DNA from: Oreohelix idahoensis | Lineage: Eukaryota; Mollusca; Gastropoda; Stylommatophora; Oreohelicidae | Assembly: GCA_024509875.1 (NCBI GenBank) | Contig: JAMPIV010005039.1 | Coordinates: forward strand, 1 to 64,000 | Direction: 5' to 3' | DNA length: 64,000 bases | Part shown: positions 10,559-21,378 of the stretch, piece by piece | Layout: each line of letters starts with the position of its first letter | Numbering within the stretch: position 1 is the first letter of the stretch | Notes under the pieces: generated by a model | Databases searched by the model: none | What the model was told of the DNA's origin: nothing | The model's input: only the letters and a program-made list of their open reading frames with translations | Made by a program: the position numbers and the translations under genes

Positions 10559-10668
10559 TTTAAAAACTAAAATACATATGTGTAGCGTTATAATTTGTAA
10601 AAAATGGTTTTAACATACCAGTTGTGTGAAAAGTACTTTACATCTTGGGTGTGATTTCTTGTTCCTCA

Positions 10669-11533
10669 TCATCTGCTGGGTTGCTTGGTTGGAGTGATGA
10701 TGCTGATGTTGTCTTTTGTGTCAGTGTCAGGTGTCCCGGAGGATGGTGGTGCTGTCTTTTGTGTCTTCTGTCTCGGAGGATGGTGGTGCTGTTCTCTTGG
10801 CATCTGGTGTGGTCGGTGGTTGGCTGGTTTCTGGTCTTTGGTATTTCTTTCTTGTCTCTGTTTCTTCGTTTGGGCTGTCAGGTTCTGAGTGTCTTCTGTA
10901 CCTTTTGTTCTTGTAGGAGACTGTTTGGAAATTGGCCCCTGCTGGTGGTGAGTCTTCTGTCTGTGGTTCTCGGTCTTCATCTGCTGGTGGTGAGTCTTCT
11001 GTCTGTGGTTCTCGGTCGTCATCTGCTGGTGGTGAGTCTCTTGTCTGCTTGGGTGCTGTTGTCTGCTTGTCTCGAGTGGTGGTGGTAGCAACGAGGTGAT
11101 TTCTGTTCTTGTAATTATTGATGCCGCTGCCTCTGCAAAGGACTTTGGCCGTTGGACCAGTTTTTTTTGTGCAGCGGTTGGCCCAATGGGTGTCCTCGCC
11201 ACAGTGATGACACACGGTTCGCCGTCCTGGTACGGTCACTAGCAGCTTGAGCGTGTCCCCTTCGATTCTGAGGTCTACATAATGTGGTATCTCTTTTGTT
11301 GGGCGATACATCACGCCCCACTTGTCGGGAGCGTTTCGGATCTTGTAGATCTCTGCCTCTGGATCTCCGGTAAAACTCGCTGCCATCCGCTTGACAGCAT
11401 CGACTTTCAGATTAGGTGGCACCCACTGCAGTGTTAACTTGGATCGTTCTTTCTCCAAGTGTTCCATCATTATTTGCAGTTCGGGGTTGGAGAGCTACAA
11501 CTTCTTCCCGTGCATCTTCTGGTAGAACAAATC
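10669..11533 (-). pseudogene. LINE ORF1 (gag-like, zinc knuckle), frameshifted
   Basis: On the minus strand the longest frame (11470-10727, 247 residues) has an RRM-like region ending LKLLVTVPGRRTV, then a knuckle CHHCGEDTHWANRC (CX2CX4HX4C), then a low-complexity tail. A second minus frame (11202-10669) carries the alternative continuation with KSFAEAAAS, so at least one frameshift separates them. Coding similarity in another frame continues from 11470 towards 11533. It precedes the endonuclease at 10558 as ORF1 does in two-ORF LINEs. Confidence 0.7.
10940..11038 (-). repeat. 42-bp tandem repeats within LINE ORF1
   Basis: Two full 42-bp units (10940-10981 and 10982-11023) and a partial third encode the 14-residue unit REPQTEDSPPADDD with little variation. 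The period is a multiple of three, so the reading frame is kept. Confidence 0.85.
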
Positions 11534-12137
11534 GTAAGATTTCGCAGTGAAGTAATATTTAACAGATTAAAAATATTTTAATTGCTAAAAGTTAAAGTAG
11601 GAGAAAAGCTTAATAATTATTGTAAATTTGTAAACAACCATGTATGTTTAATATATTTGTGACATATATCGTTTTGTAACTTAGAGAAAATTTCTTTAGG
11701 ACGTACGGTTATTAAAATTACAATTATGCCTAATTAATGCTCCGTGCAACATTGGTTACACAATTATCTCCACTTTAATATTACGGAACGTTACAATAAT
11801 AAACTGTTATTTTTATAGTTACCTCTCTTTAAACACACGAAGCGTTCTGAACGTTACAAGGGAAAACGTTCTTTGTTATTTCAAAATATTACCCCTTTCC
11901 CCCTAATTTAGGGGCTCCAAACGATTTAACAGACAGTATGGATATATATACATTGTACATTGTATATATATATATATTGTACCTATATTACAAAAATATT
12001 AATTTATAAATGGTCCAGTTATATCAAGCTCGAAGCAATTCTACGGTCCAGCCAGTTAACATATATTTTTTTTAAACCGGTTAAGTCGTTTTTTGTTTAC
12101 TAGAATATTCAAATAAGTCCAGCTGATTATTCTATAC
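11534..12137. other. Noncoding start of duplicated unit A
   Basis: AT-rich sequence with no ORF, matching 37650-38228. It includes short AT microsatellites around 11940-11980. It is cut at 12137 by the hAT insertion and resumes at 14910. Confidence 0.8.
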
Positions 12138-14909
12138 CAGCGGTTCCCAACCTGTGGTGCGTACCCCTGGGGGTACGCGACAGGACGTTCAGGGGTACGC
12201 GAAAAAAATTGAGTAATGGCGGAAAAAAGATACATATGTCAACAGTGTAAAAGACAAGTCAAAAGTTGTGAAATTAATTCAACGCTATGCTATACAACAT
12301 GAACTGTGTGAGACAATCTCCGCGCTTTTCTTGGGCGCCACTGGCGTGCTGTCTGCTTGGACTGGCGTGTGTGAAAATCTATGGCATTTCGTATGACCAC
12401 AATTCAATATTTTTACACAATAGTCTTCATTATGATGACTATGGGATTATAGTTGTGCCGTTGAATATTTCATCAAAAATATGACTTGTTTGAACTTCCA
12501 CACTATCTATGAACGTCTAATGTCCCGGAAATAATAGTGTCGATTCTTGACCCAAATTTTACAAACGTGAGACAGTGAGACAGTTTTTTCTATATACAGT
12601 AGTTTTTGTCATTGTTTTAACTTAACTTAAAGTGATTGACTGTTCAATTCATGTATTATCAGATATGGATCAGTGGTTGAAAACCGGCTCAGTAAAAAAG
12701 CTGAAACATAATGTGGAATGTGATCAATCGCCAAGTACTTCTCAGGACACTCCTAAGACTTTGGTGCAGGATAGTGAAAAGACACGATCTTCAGTTTTAC
12801 ATAGAGCTAAAAAGAGAAAATACAGTGACGAATACATGAAGTATGGGTTTTCGTTTGTAGGAGACGAGGACTGTGCTAAGCCCCACTGTGTAGTGTGTCG
12901 GGAAGTATTATCCAATGGTAGCATGAAACCTTCGTTACTCTTGCGGCATTTACAAACAAAACACCCCAGTTATGAAAACAAGGAACGCAGTTTTTTTCAG
13001 CGCCTATCAAAACAACAGAATGTGACATCGTACTTGTCGTCAGCTAACAAAGATAACAAAAATGCGGTTGAAGCCTCCTACCGTATTAGTTATCGTATTG
13101 CTTAATGTGGTAAAAATCATACTATAGCTGAGAATTTAATTTCGCCTCGTATAAAAGATGCCGTTCTGTGCATGCTCGGAGAGGAACATGTTCACAAAAT
13201 GAACGCTATCTCTCTTTCGAACAATACAATTTCTCGAAGAATGCAGGATATGTCTGACGATGTTGAAGCGACAATAATAAGTAGAATTAAAAATAGTAAA
13301 TTCTTTGCTATTCAAGTTGACGAAAGCACAGATATTGCTAATTCGCTGTTTTGCTTGTTATTGTGAGGTATTTGAAAAGCAATGAAGTTGAAGAAAACCT
13401 TTTGCTTTGTCATCTTCTGTCAGGGCTTACAAGAGGTGAGGATATATTTCATGCTATTGATTCTTATTTCAAAGAAAAGGACATTAATTGGTCTAATTGT
13501 TGTGGAATATGCACTGACGGAGCCAAGTCTATGTCAGGTTGCTACTCCGGTCTTCGCGCTCGTGTCACGAAGGTACCCCCCAATATAACCTGGAGCCACT
13601 GCTGCATCCACAGGCAAAGCCTTGCATCTAACCGCCTCCCTGGTGAATTAAAAGTCGTTCTTGATGAAGCTGTGAAAGTGGTTAATTTTATAAAGTCAAA
13701 GTCCACAAACTCGAGGCTTTTCAAAGCACTGTGTGAAGAGATGGAGAGTCTTCATTCTACCCTGCTCCTTCATACACAAGTAAGGTGGCTCTCTCGTGGT
13801 AAAGTCCTTACCCGGCTGTTCGAACTTAGACATGAAGTCCAACTTTTTTTTTGAAGACCATCCTTTCCAACTTACTTCAAAGTTACACGACTATGATTGG
13901 CTTCAGAGTCTTGCATACTTATCGGATATTTTCCTACAAATAAACAAACTAAATTTGGCACTTCAGAATAGCTCGGTGACGATCTTCAATGTTTCAGACA
14001 AAATTGAATCTATGATTAAAAAATTAGATTTTTGAAGGTCGTGTATTGAAAAAGGCCAGCCTGAGGTATTTGAAACTCTGCACAATTTCCTATCTGAGAA
14101 CGAGCTGCACCTCTCCCAGGAAATGAGCGAGAAAATAATTGAACACTTGAAAGGGCTAAAAAATAATATTTCGAGAAGTACTTTCCGAAACCTGGAAAAG
14201 AGAACTACTGGATTGTAAATCCCTTTGAAGAAGAATATTTCCAAGCAGCCACATTATCAATCAACGAAAAAGAGAAGTTGATTGAACTTTCGACTGATAC
14301 TACTTTAAGAGCTGAGTTCAAAGGAAAATTCCTTATTAACTTATGGGGAGACATCAGCAGAGAATATGAACAGCTGACCGACAAGGCGCTTAAGTTCCTG
14401 TTGCCATTTACAAATACTGAACTGGCGGAGAGGGCTTTCTCTTCTTATACCTTTATAAAAAATAAATACCGTAGTAAACTGAATGCAGGCCCAGAATTGA
14501 GACTGTATCTTACATCACTTGAACCTGATTTCACAAAACTATGTGCCTCAAAACAAGCTCAAGGATCGCACTGAACATTTGTCATGGTCACGTGACATGT
14601 GTTATAAAAAGTGATTTCAACTTGTAACAATAACAACGTTTTTATTATCATTATTAATAAATTAAATGTGTTAATTTTTATTGTAACTTCTGATTTTTTA
14701 AATGTAAAAATATATGCACTGTTTGTTTACCTTTTTATTACATTTTTAAAAAAATTCCGTGGTTGGCCCCTTTATTTCTGGTTATAATCTATAAATTTTG
14801 AATAACAGCAACTATATTAATTTCAAATATTTTGCTAATATTAGGGGTACAATTTATAGAAATGGGCTGCCAAAGGGGTACGCAAGTGAAAAAAGGTTGG
14901 GAACCGCTG
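12138..14909 (+). mobile_element. hAT transposon with BED finger (2772 bp), 9-bp flanking repeat
   Basis: The ends are inverted repeats: CAGCGGTTCCCAACC on the left and GGTTGGGAACCGCTG on the right. ATTCTATAC flanks both sides (12129-12137 and 14910-14918), while the empty site ATTATTCTATACCAAC is preserved in copy B at 38218-38233, which proves the limits of the insertion. hAT elements usually make 8-bp duplications, so one of the nine bases may belong to the element. The body encodes a decayed transposase. Confidence 0.95.
12632..14574 (+). pseudogene. hAT transposase (ZBED5/SCAND3-like), multiple lesions
   Basis: The N-terminal part has a BED zinc finger (PHCVVCREVL, then LLRHLQTKH) at about 12880-12965. 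The catalytic part has FFAIQVDESTDI, CTDGAKSMSG, HCCIHRQSLAS and QVRWLSRGKVL, and the C-terminus is the hAT dimerisation region (LPFTNTELAERAFSS, RSKLNAGPELRLYLTS). Lesions: in-frame TAA at 13103, frameshift near 13350, frameshift at a T-run at 13844-13852, stop at 14033 and a frameshift near 14200. These features match the ZBED5-type hAT proteins common in animal genomes. The copy is dead. Confidence 0.9.
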
Positions 14910-15690
14910 ATTCTATACCAACTCAAATTTGGACTCGATTAAGAAGTTTCTCTCTTTGATGCCACGGAAGCTGGATCATCTGTGATTCTACATTCATTTC
15001 GGTCCAGGTACGATAAAATGCTAATAACTCTCCGAGGGACGGGAAGTAGACTTTACTTTTAACTTTCTGCACATGAACGTGAATGAACATGAGTCGGTCA
15101 GACTGCGGGAACCAAGGATAACCTCGGCTAGCGATCTCAGTTGAGTGCGACAAGACCACGTGATCAATAAAAGCGGTCCACATCAAAGGAACGCCCGAAA
15201 GCCCTTGGATCATGCGCAGGTAACTCTTACAAACCGCTTAACTGTACATTGCGAGTTCTTGATTTTTTTTTTTTTTTAATGCCCCGTACCCCCTGGCTTT
15301 AGTAAATCTTCTCGTACCCATTATTCAATATGAAAGGAACCAAATTCTAAAGTTTACTATGCATGTGCATGGACTATATACTTCTATGCACTGCTGATTA
15401 TACGCTTGACTGTTGAAACTTTCCTCTTGATCAGGGGTTCGGCAACAAGTCGAACCCGATCAACCGGTAATCACAGTAGATGAGTTAGTAGATCTTTAGG
15501 CGACTGCGGGGGAAAACAAAAATTTAAACTAAGGACAATGTGGACCAAACCTCTCCCGCCAGCATTTCAAATCGTGTTAGCACCGGGATCCAAGGTACTG
15601 TTTCCCCGCATTCCCAATGAAAACTCTCGAGCTGGTTACTAATATATATTCGTGAACTGCTTGAGATAGGAACGCGATTTTTTCTTTTAA
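14910..15690. other. Noncoding duplicated sequence
   Basis: It continues the unit interrupted by the hAT and matches 38220-38760 and then 43750-43990. At 15465 the B copy is interrupted by a LINE inserted at CCTTTCTACCGGT. I see no gene here. Confidence 0.75.
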
Positions 15691-15751
15691 AGCACATAAA
15701 CTTAATCTAATTCTAAGTGAACTAAAAAGTAAATCGTCACAAGGAAGAATA

Positions 15752-16370
15752 GTGCGTGAAATGAAATGTGTAAACCACTCAATGTCATCTAGCTGTCTAT
15801 CTAATGTTAAATTAAGTGATAAAACACTGTCATTTGCTGTGAGATCGAGGTTACAGATACTGGAATGCGAAAGTCTTTTACATCTATACTATCCACAGAC
15901 AGTCACGAAAATGTGCAAAATATGTAACCACCCATGTGAAACAGTGTCACATTTATTGAATAGGATGTACCAAATTTCAAACCTTATACCAAAAAAGGCA
16001 CAATAGAGTTGTAGACATTATTTATGAGAAAGTGAAATCCTCAAACAGTAATAATAGTGACATAACAATAAATAAAGAGATAATAGTTAAACCATCACTT
16101 TTCGGCAACAGTAATATTTCATTTAAATCACGTGCCGTAAAACCTGATTTAACAATAATCAATCAACATAACAAAACAGCTTTTATAGTGGAGGCAGCAA
16201 TACCACATGATGCCCATTTAGATAAATGTTACCAACATAAATTTGACAAGTAATATCCATTGACTGCAGAAATTAACGAACTAGGCTATCGTATGCATGT
16301 TATCGTACTGATAATTGGTAGTTTAGGACATGTGCATGAAAAGTGTGTGAGTGGATTAATGTCGCTGGGG
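15752..16370 (+). pseudogene. R2-like LINE relic: C-terminal zinc finger and restriction-like endonuclease
   Basis: 15752-16006 ends with a CX2C...H zinc motif (KMCKICNHP, ETVSHLL), and 16032-16253 carries the restriction-like endonuclease signature: KPDL, then VEAAIPHD, then KF.K. The next frame reads PLTAEINELGY and LIIGSLGHVHE. This is the C-terminal end of non-LTR elements with RLE endonuclease (R2 superfamily). A one-base insertion near 15962 and a stop at 16251 break it. About 110 bases near 16370, present in the B copy at about 44645-44750, are lost. The RT portion is absent. Confidence 0.8.
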
Positions 16371-18525
16371 CCATTTTAAATTGCTGGAGATGTTTTTCGC
16401 ACGTTTGTTAAGTCTAATCTCAGTTGTGCTCTGTTTAATATACCAAATTACTATTGTATTTGATTCTATATTTATTATTTCACTTCACTACCTGTCAATG
16501 TATTTTACGGCAAACAATTCTGATAAAACCCCCATGTAAAACATACCCACATTGATCTACTTGAAAGACATTCCACATAAATTTTGTAAATTTTATTAAT
16601 ACTCATTTTTGGTATGTTGTACCTTATCATTACATACCAATGTCTTTTAGAAATCTTAAAGATTGTTAAACAATACAAATATTCGATGCAAAAACACCCA
16701 CATAGAACTACTTGTGACGTCTTCCACACTTTATGTAAATTCTAATGATTCTCCTAGGCCTATATGCCATGTTGTATTTTATTATATCATGTCAGTACAT
16801 ATCAATGTACGCATATACGCATATAAATGGTAGATCTTTAAAGGACTTATTGTTACCTAATTTTTCACTCACCTCAGAAAAATAAGATGGAGACCTAAAA
16901 TTTGCAACAAAGCAATAGATCTCATTTCCTCAGTTGGCAAAATGGACGCTTGCCACTAGACGCTGGTCGATATCAAAGTGGGAAACATGGTTAAACACAT
17001 GTACTCAAATGTGCCGCTAGTTTCTCTGCCTTCAGGGCCGACCCATTGTACAATAGGAGTGCTATTATACTGCGAATTGGAGCAGACCATTACAGCTGGC
17101 ATTGAAGTGGCCCGATAGTTACCTGATATAACCCATTCACAAGATACTTGACACCTTCTGGTTGGAGCTTTGACCACTTTATTTGCTTGTCTCCCATTAA
17201 GATTGCCGCCCTTACCTATCGTGGAATACTTTCTTGATTTGTTAGTTTCTGATTTACATCTGTTCAGTTTGTTCCGAGCGTAATTTTCACTGTTCTCCTA
17301 AGGCTTAGTTTGCTCTGTGTCTTTAAAAAAAATCTATGTAATGAATGGTTTTTTTTCCCCTGGGATTCATTCTTCAGTTGAATTCATTGTACACTGGGGT
17401 GTCACCTCTACTTTGGCTCTATTTTGTACATCTCAAAGTCTCGTTTTCATAACACTGTCACATGATATGATTGGCATTCTTCTTGATTTCAGTGAAAAAT
17501 TGTGTTTCTTTGGTTTCTTGTTTGTTTGATTTCTGCTCTGCGTTTTTATGTTTTATTTTTCCTGGGATAATTGTTGATTGTTTTTATTCTCGTCCGCACT
17601 CTGTGTAACGGAATTTTTAAGTTTAAATTAATGGAATTAGATAACTAAGTGACTTTCACAAGTCAATGAAAAAACACCCTAATAAAACTCTTTAGTATTT
17701 GGTAACAATAATTCCGTAACATAACTGTTTTCTTACCTTTGTTCTGTGCCACGAATACGCCACTGTCCACGCTAAATTCTGCAGTCCAAATGCTGCTCTA
17801 ACTTTAATGACACCGTGTTTCCCTATATTCAGCGGGGATCTTAACGAGAGAGCTAGCTGTAGTTGAAGTACCTTCACAATTGTTAACACTCTGAACTCAG
17901 GTGTACCATTGATTGATAATCCCCTGAAAATTAAAATGAATGAATGAAAATGAAGTTGGGGGTTAAAATGAAAATTAAAAGAAAGGGACAAGAAGAATGA
18001 AAGGGAAAATGAATGAATGAAAAAGTCGTGGAATGACAGGGGAAAAGAATGTGAAAAAAATCCACGGAGAGCGAAAGGAAAACTGAAAAAAAAAAAAAAA
18101 TAATAATAATAAATCGGGAATGAACAAATGAAAAGGTCGTGGAATGACACGGGAAATGAATGAATAAAAAAGACATAGCAAGCAAAAACGAAAATGAATG
18201 AAAAGAACTACTAGTTACTAGTTTTTGTCAGCTAGCGCAGTCAGCTACTTACTGGTAACCGTTGTATCAACAAACGGCATTTGAGGATTTCATGGCAAAT
18301 AAAAAGGCGAACAAATGAATGATCACCAAAAAAACGTGAAAGGGACTATGATATTACATTCACCTTCAGCAAGCAAGAAACAAATACTTACTGGTAACCG
18401 TTGTATCAAATATTCAGCAAAAGGCCATTTAAGATGATCACTTCCATAGAGTTCCGTGGACTATGATACAAACATTCACCTTCAGCAAGGGGAAACAAAA
18501 TAAGTTTTATTTAAAGTTGAAAAGC
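16371..18525. other. Noncoding duplicated sequence
   Basis: It matches 44750-46966 of copy B, which has an extra SINE. No recognisable coding sequence is present. Apparent ORFs here are short and AT-driven. Confidence 0.7.
17930..18205. repeat. Purine-rich degenerate repeats (GAATGAATGAAA)
   Basis: Repeated variants of GTCGTGGAATGACA followed by GGGAAAATGAATGAATGAAA, with an A-run at 18085. The counterpart in copy B is 46508-46790. The minus-strand ORFs rich in Phe, Ser and His across this region are translations of the repeat. Confidence 0.75.
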
Positions 18526-18534
18526 GTTTTAACT

Positions 18535-18718
18535 AGGGCTGTGGAGTCGGAGTGCGGAGTCGTGGAGTCGGTCATTTTAAATGAAATCGGTCATTTTTAA
18601 TGGAGTTGGAGTCGATAAAAATGTCCGGACTACGACTCTGAATTGTACGCCATATGACTATTAAAATACTGTAGTGGGAGTTGTAGTCGGACAATTTTTG
18701 GCCGACTCCACAACCTTG
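18535..18718. mobile_element. Palindromic MITE (GGGCTGTGGAGTCGG ends)
   Basis: The left end GGGCTGTGGAGTCGG is mirrored by CCGACTCCACAACC at the right end. The interior is made of GAGTCGG/CCGACTC steps, so the element can fold on itself. GTTTTAACTA occurs on both sides (18526-18535 and 18719-18728). No coding capacity. The same element lies in copy B at 46976-50059 with an RTE inside it. Confidence 0.75.
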
Positions 18719-20221
18719 GTTTTAACTACATTTCAAAAAAAAAAAAAAAAAAAAAAAAAACAAGTATATCATGGATAGATTCATTGTGGTATCGATATTA
18801 GAAAATCAGGTATCACCCGTGTATCCCTCTATATCATGGCTTCTTAACAGTGGTCTACAGTCATTCTGGGGGGTCCTTGAATGGATTATAGGAGGTCCGT
18901 GTACATAGCATAACATTTAAAATGTAACATTTTAAATTATGCATTCATGTACACTTTTTCTTCTAAAAATGGGTCCTTAGCCCTGACAGGACAATCAGTG
19001 GGTTCTATGGCACGAAACAAGTTAAGAAGCCGTGCTCCATATCCTAAATCTTCTAAGTGAAACTTCCTAAAACGAACAAAGAAAATATCCTGTCAGCTTT
19101 CTGGGAATATAAGGAGAATTCGCGCATTGCACCGTGAAAACTAAATTGCACACACATTGAAAGAACACACACACCAGTTTTGCTGGAACATTACTTTGAT
19201 TTTTACCTAAATATTACAAAGGCTAATAAATATAATCGTCAAAATAATGACGGGGAAAGAACTAAAGCAAAAGTCTTAACCTTTCAGCATCTGTAGGACA
19301 TTTAGAAGACTGGAGAACTCATTTTGTTTATCATGAATGTTTGTAAAGATTTGATAAAAATATTTATTTTGGTTTTTTTTTTTCAAGGCATGTAATTTGT
19401 CCTCTTCACTGTCAAATGGGAATAAAAAAATTGTTCGCTTTACTTTTCAATGCATGTAATTTATCCTTCGTAAAAGGGAAACAATGAAACGGCAAAAACG
19501 TAAGAACAATAAAATATATTGTATATTTTTGGACACATTACTATATGTTTCCTATTATTTATTTAAAATACATCTGCAATTTGATGAGATGAAAGATGCG
19601 CGCTATATTAAACGCAGTGCAGTTTAGTGCCCAGGTCAGAAGCGCACGACTTTTATATAATTTTCAGACTGGAACAAAAAGTATGAGTGGGACAGGACGG
19701 ACGTTCTTAGAGAATTACATAGTATAATTTCCTTGCAAAAACTATTGCTGGTGCGCTTGAAAATGTATCTCTATCTTAGATTAATACATAACAATATAAA
19801 ATGAGTTAATAAAAACATATAGTCAAACGGATTTGCGCAAAACAATTGTGACGAAATAAAATTCATCCATTTATTTTTTCTCTCTTTCTTTTCCCTCGCC
19901 TTCAGTCTTCCTCTTCCCTCTTCTAGCCGTCTTCTACCTGACAGCTCTTTTCTTCTCACAGCCCATACCTTTGCATTGGTTTCCCCGCTGGTGTAATAAA
20001 TCTTCACACGACAGAGGGAATGGGCGGGGCTGGAATTCTCGCTTTCAAGAGGACAAAGGCACGGTTTTAGGCCAGAAGAACGAGCAAGTTAAAATTAAGG
20101 TGGTAGAGGCAATTTCACTTTCTCCTCCAGGCTCAAACAGCGAGCATCAGAAAAACAGCGATTCATATTAGTTTGTCATTTCAAAGAGCTTATAATTTCT
20201 GTAAGATAAATATATTCTTTA
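18719..20221. other. Noncoding duplicated sequence
   Basis: Includes an A-run of about 25 bases at 18738 that is shorter and interrupted in copy B. Collinear with 50060-51590. I see no gene. Confidence 0.7.
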
Positions 20222-21378
20222 TCAGTGTCGTCTTAAGGCATGGGCACACTGGGCAGTGCCCAGGGGCCCCACGATTCTAGGGCCCCATGCTGGGATGCTA
20301 CCATATTGTTCTTAAGACATCTCTTGGCAGAGTGGATAATTACTCGATCTCTCGCTGGAAAGGCCTAGGATTCGAATCAAACATGACGTGGATAAGTTGG
20401 CGAATTCGTCATCTTACCCAATATGCGTTTTAAAATAGATTTATAGCAAAACATTGCATCAAAATTCATTTTAATTAAGGTAGAAATGTTACAAATTCCT
20501 AAACATCGCCAACTTGTGCGGATCTCCCCTACTATACTATACTATACATATGTGTAATATATTATAAATAAAATTAAAAAATATTTATATTTTGTTCCAG
20601 GTTGCAAACCCTTTGAGCAGAAATGAAGCGTACTTGTATGAGTGGAGCACAGAAGAGGAAAAGAGGTGCAGATGAGAAGAAGAAAATGAGCAAACTTTCA
20701 AAGTTAACATCTTGGTTCAATCCAGATACAATGTCAGCTACTAGTACTGCTCCTCAAAATACAGCATCGCCATCTACATCCTCTTCTGCATCCAATCTCC
20801 AGTTCCAGACATACCATTACCTGTTCCTGCTGCTGCTGGGGAAATTCCAGAAGAGGAAATACATAAATCTGCACCGGCAAAGAAGTGTGCGATTCACGTC
20901 ACAGATCCCGGGTTATGGAACATTAAGGATACTAATACAGTAGATTACTGGATTCGTAGTGGGTCGACATCATGTCAGAATTATGATTGCATCTTTTCAA
21001 ACTCACGCAGAGTGTACGACGAAGCTGGAGGAGAGGGAACTCAGACAAGGTATCTATCAAAGAATGTGCTCAAACGTGAACTGCGGAATGGCGAGTGTGT
21101 AAAACGCGAATGGCTACTTTATTCACCATTCCAAGGTTGTTTGTACTGTTTTGCATGTCGCCTATTGTCCAAGAAAATGAAAACTTGTTATGTATTCTAG
21201 AGCTGTTGGAGTGAATTTGACCCTTTTTTGGAAGAGCATCTCAAACTGTATGGAAATGCTGCACAGGGTAACCCAATGTATCTATAGGCAAATATTTGTG
21301 AGGAATTTATTGAAATAATTGGACAACATGTTCTTTATGCTATTGTGGAAGAAATAAAAGAGTCAAAGTATTACTCAA
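20222..21378 (+). mobile_element. hAT element with TTF-type finger, left end and 5' part
   Basis: The left end near 20222 starts CAGTGTCGTCTTAAGGCATG and contains a GC-rich hairpin around GGGGCCCC at 20268-20290, like other ZMYM1-type hAT elements. The transposase starts at 20623. The element is interrupted by a LINE at 21379-23638 and by another insert at 24256-25060. No matching right terminal repeat was found, so its right end is lost or unrecognised. Confidence 0.65.
20623..21200 (+). pseudogene. hAT transposase N-terminal part (TTF zinc finger)
   Basis: MKRTCMSGAQKRKRGADEKK followed by KLTSWFN is the usual start of ZMYM1-like hAT proteins. After a frameshift near 20935 the next frame has DYWIRSGSTSCQN, the basic KRELRNGECVKREWLLYS and the CLYCFACRLL finger of the TTF domain, then a stop. 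The reading continues after the LINE, at 23640. Confidence 0.8.

Noticed and set aside
10645..11088. Plus-strand ORF rich in Leu, Val, Ser and Cys that looks like a membrane protein
   Set aside because: It is the complement of the minus-strand LINE ORF1 with its 42-bp repeats. The zinc knuckle and family features are on the minus strand.
17692..18185. Minus-strand ORFs rich in Phe, Ser and His resembling transmembrane segments
   Set aside because: Translation of purine-rich GAATGAATGAAA repeats, with frames and lengths not kept in copy B.
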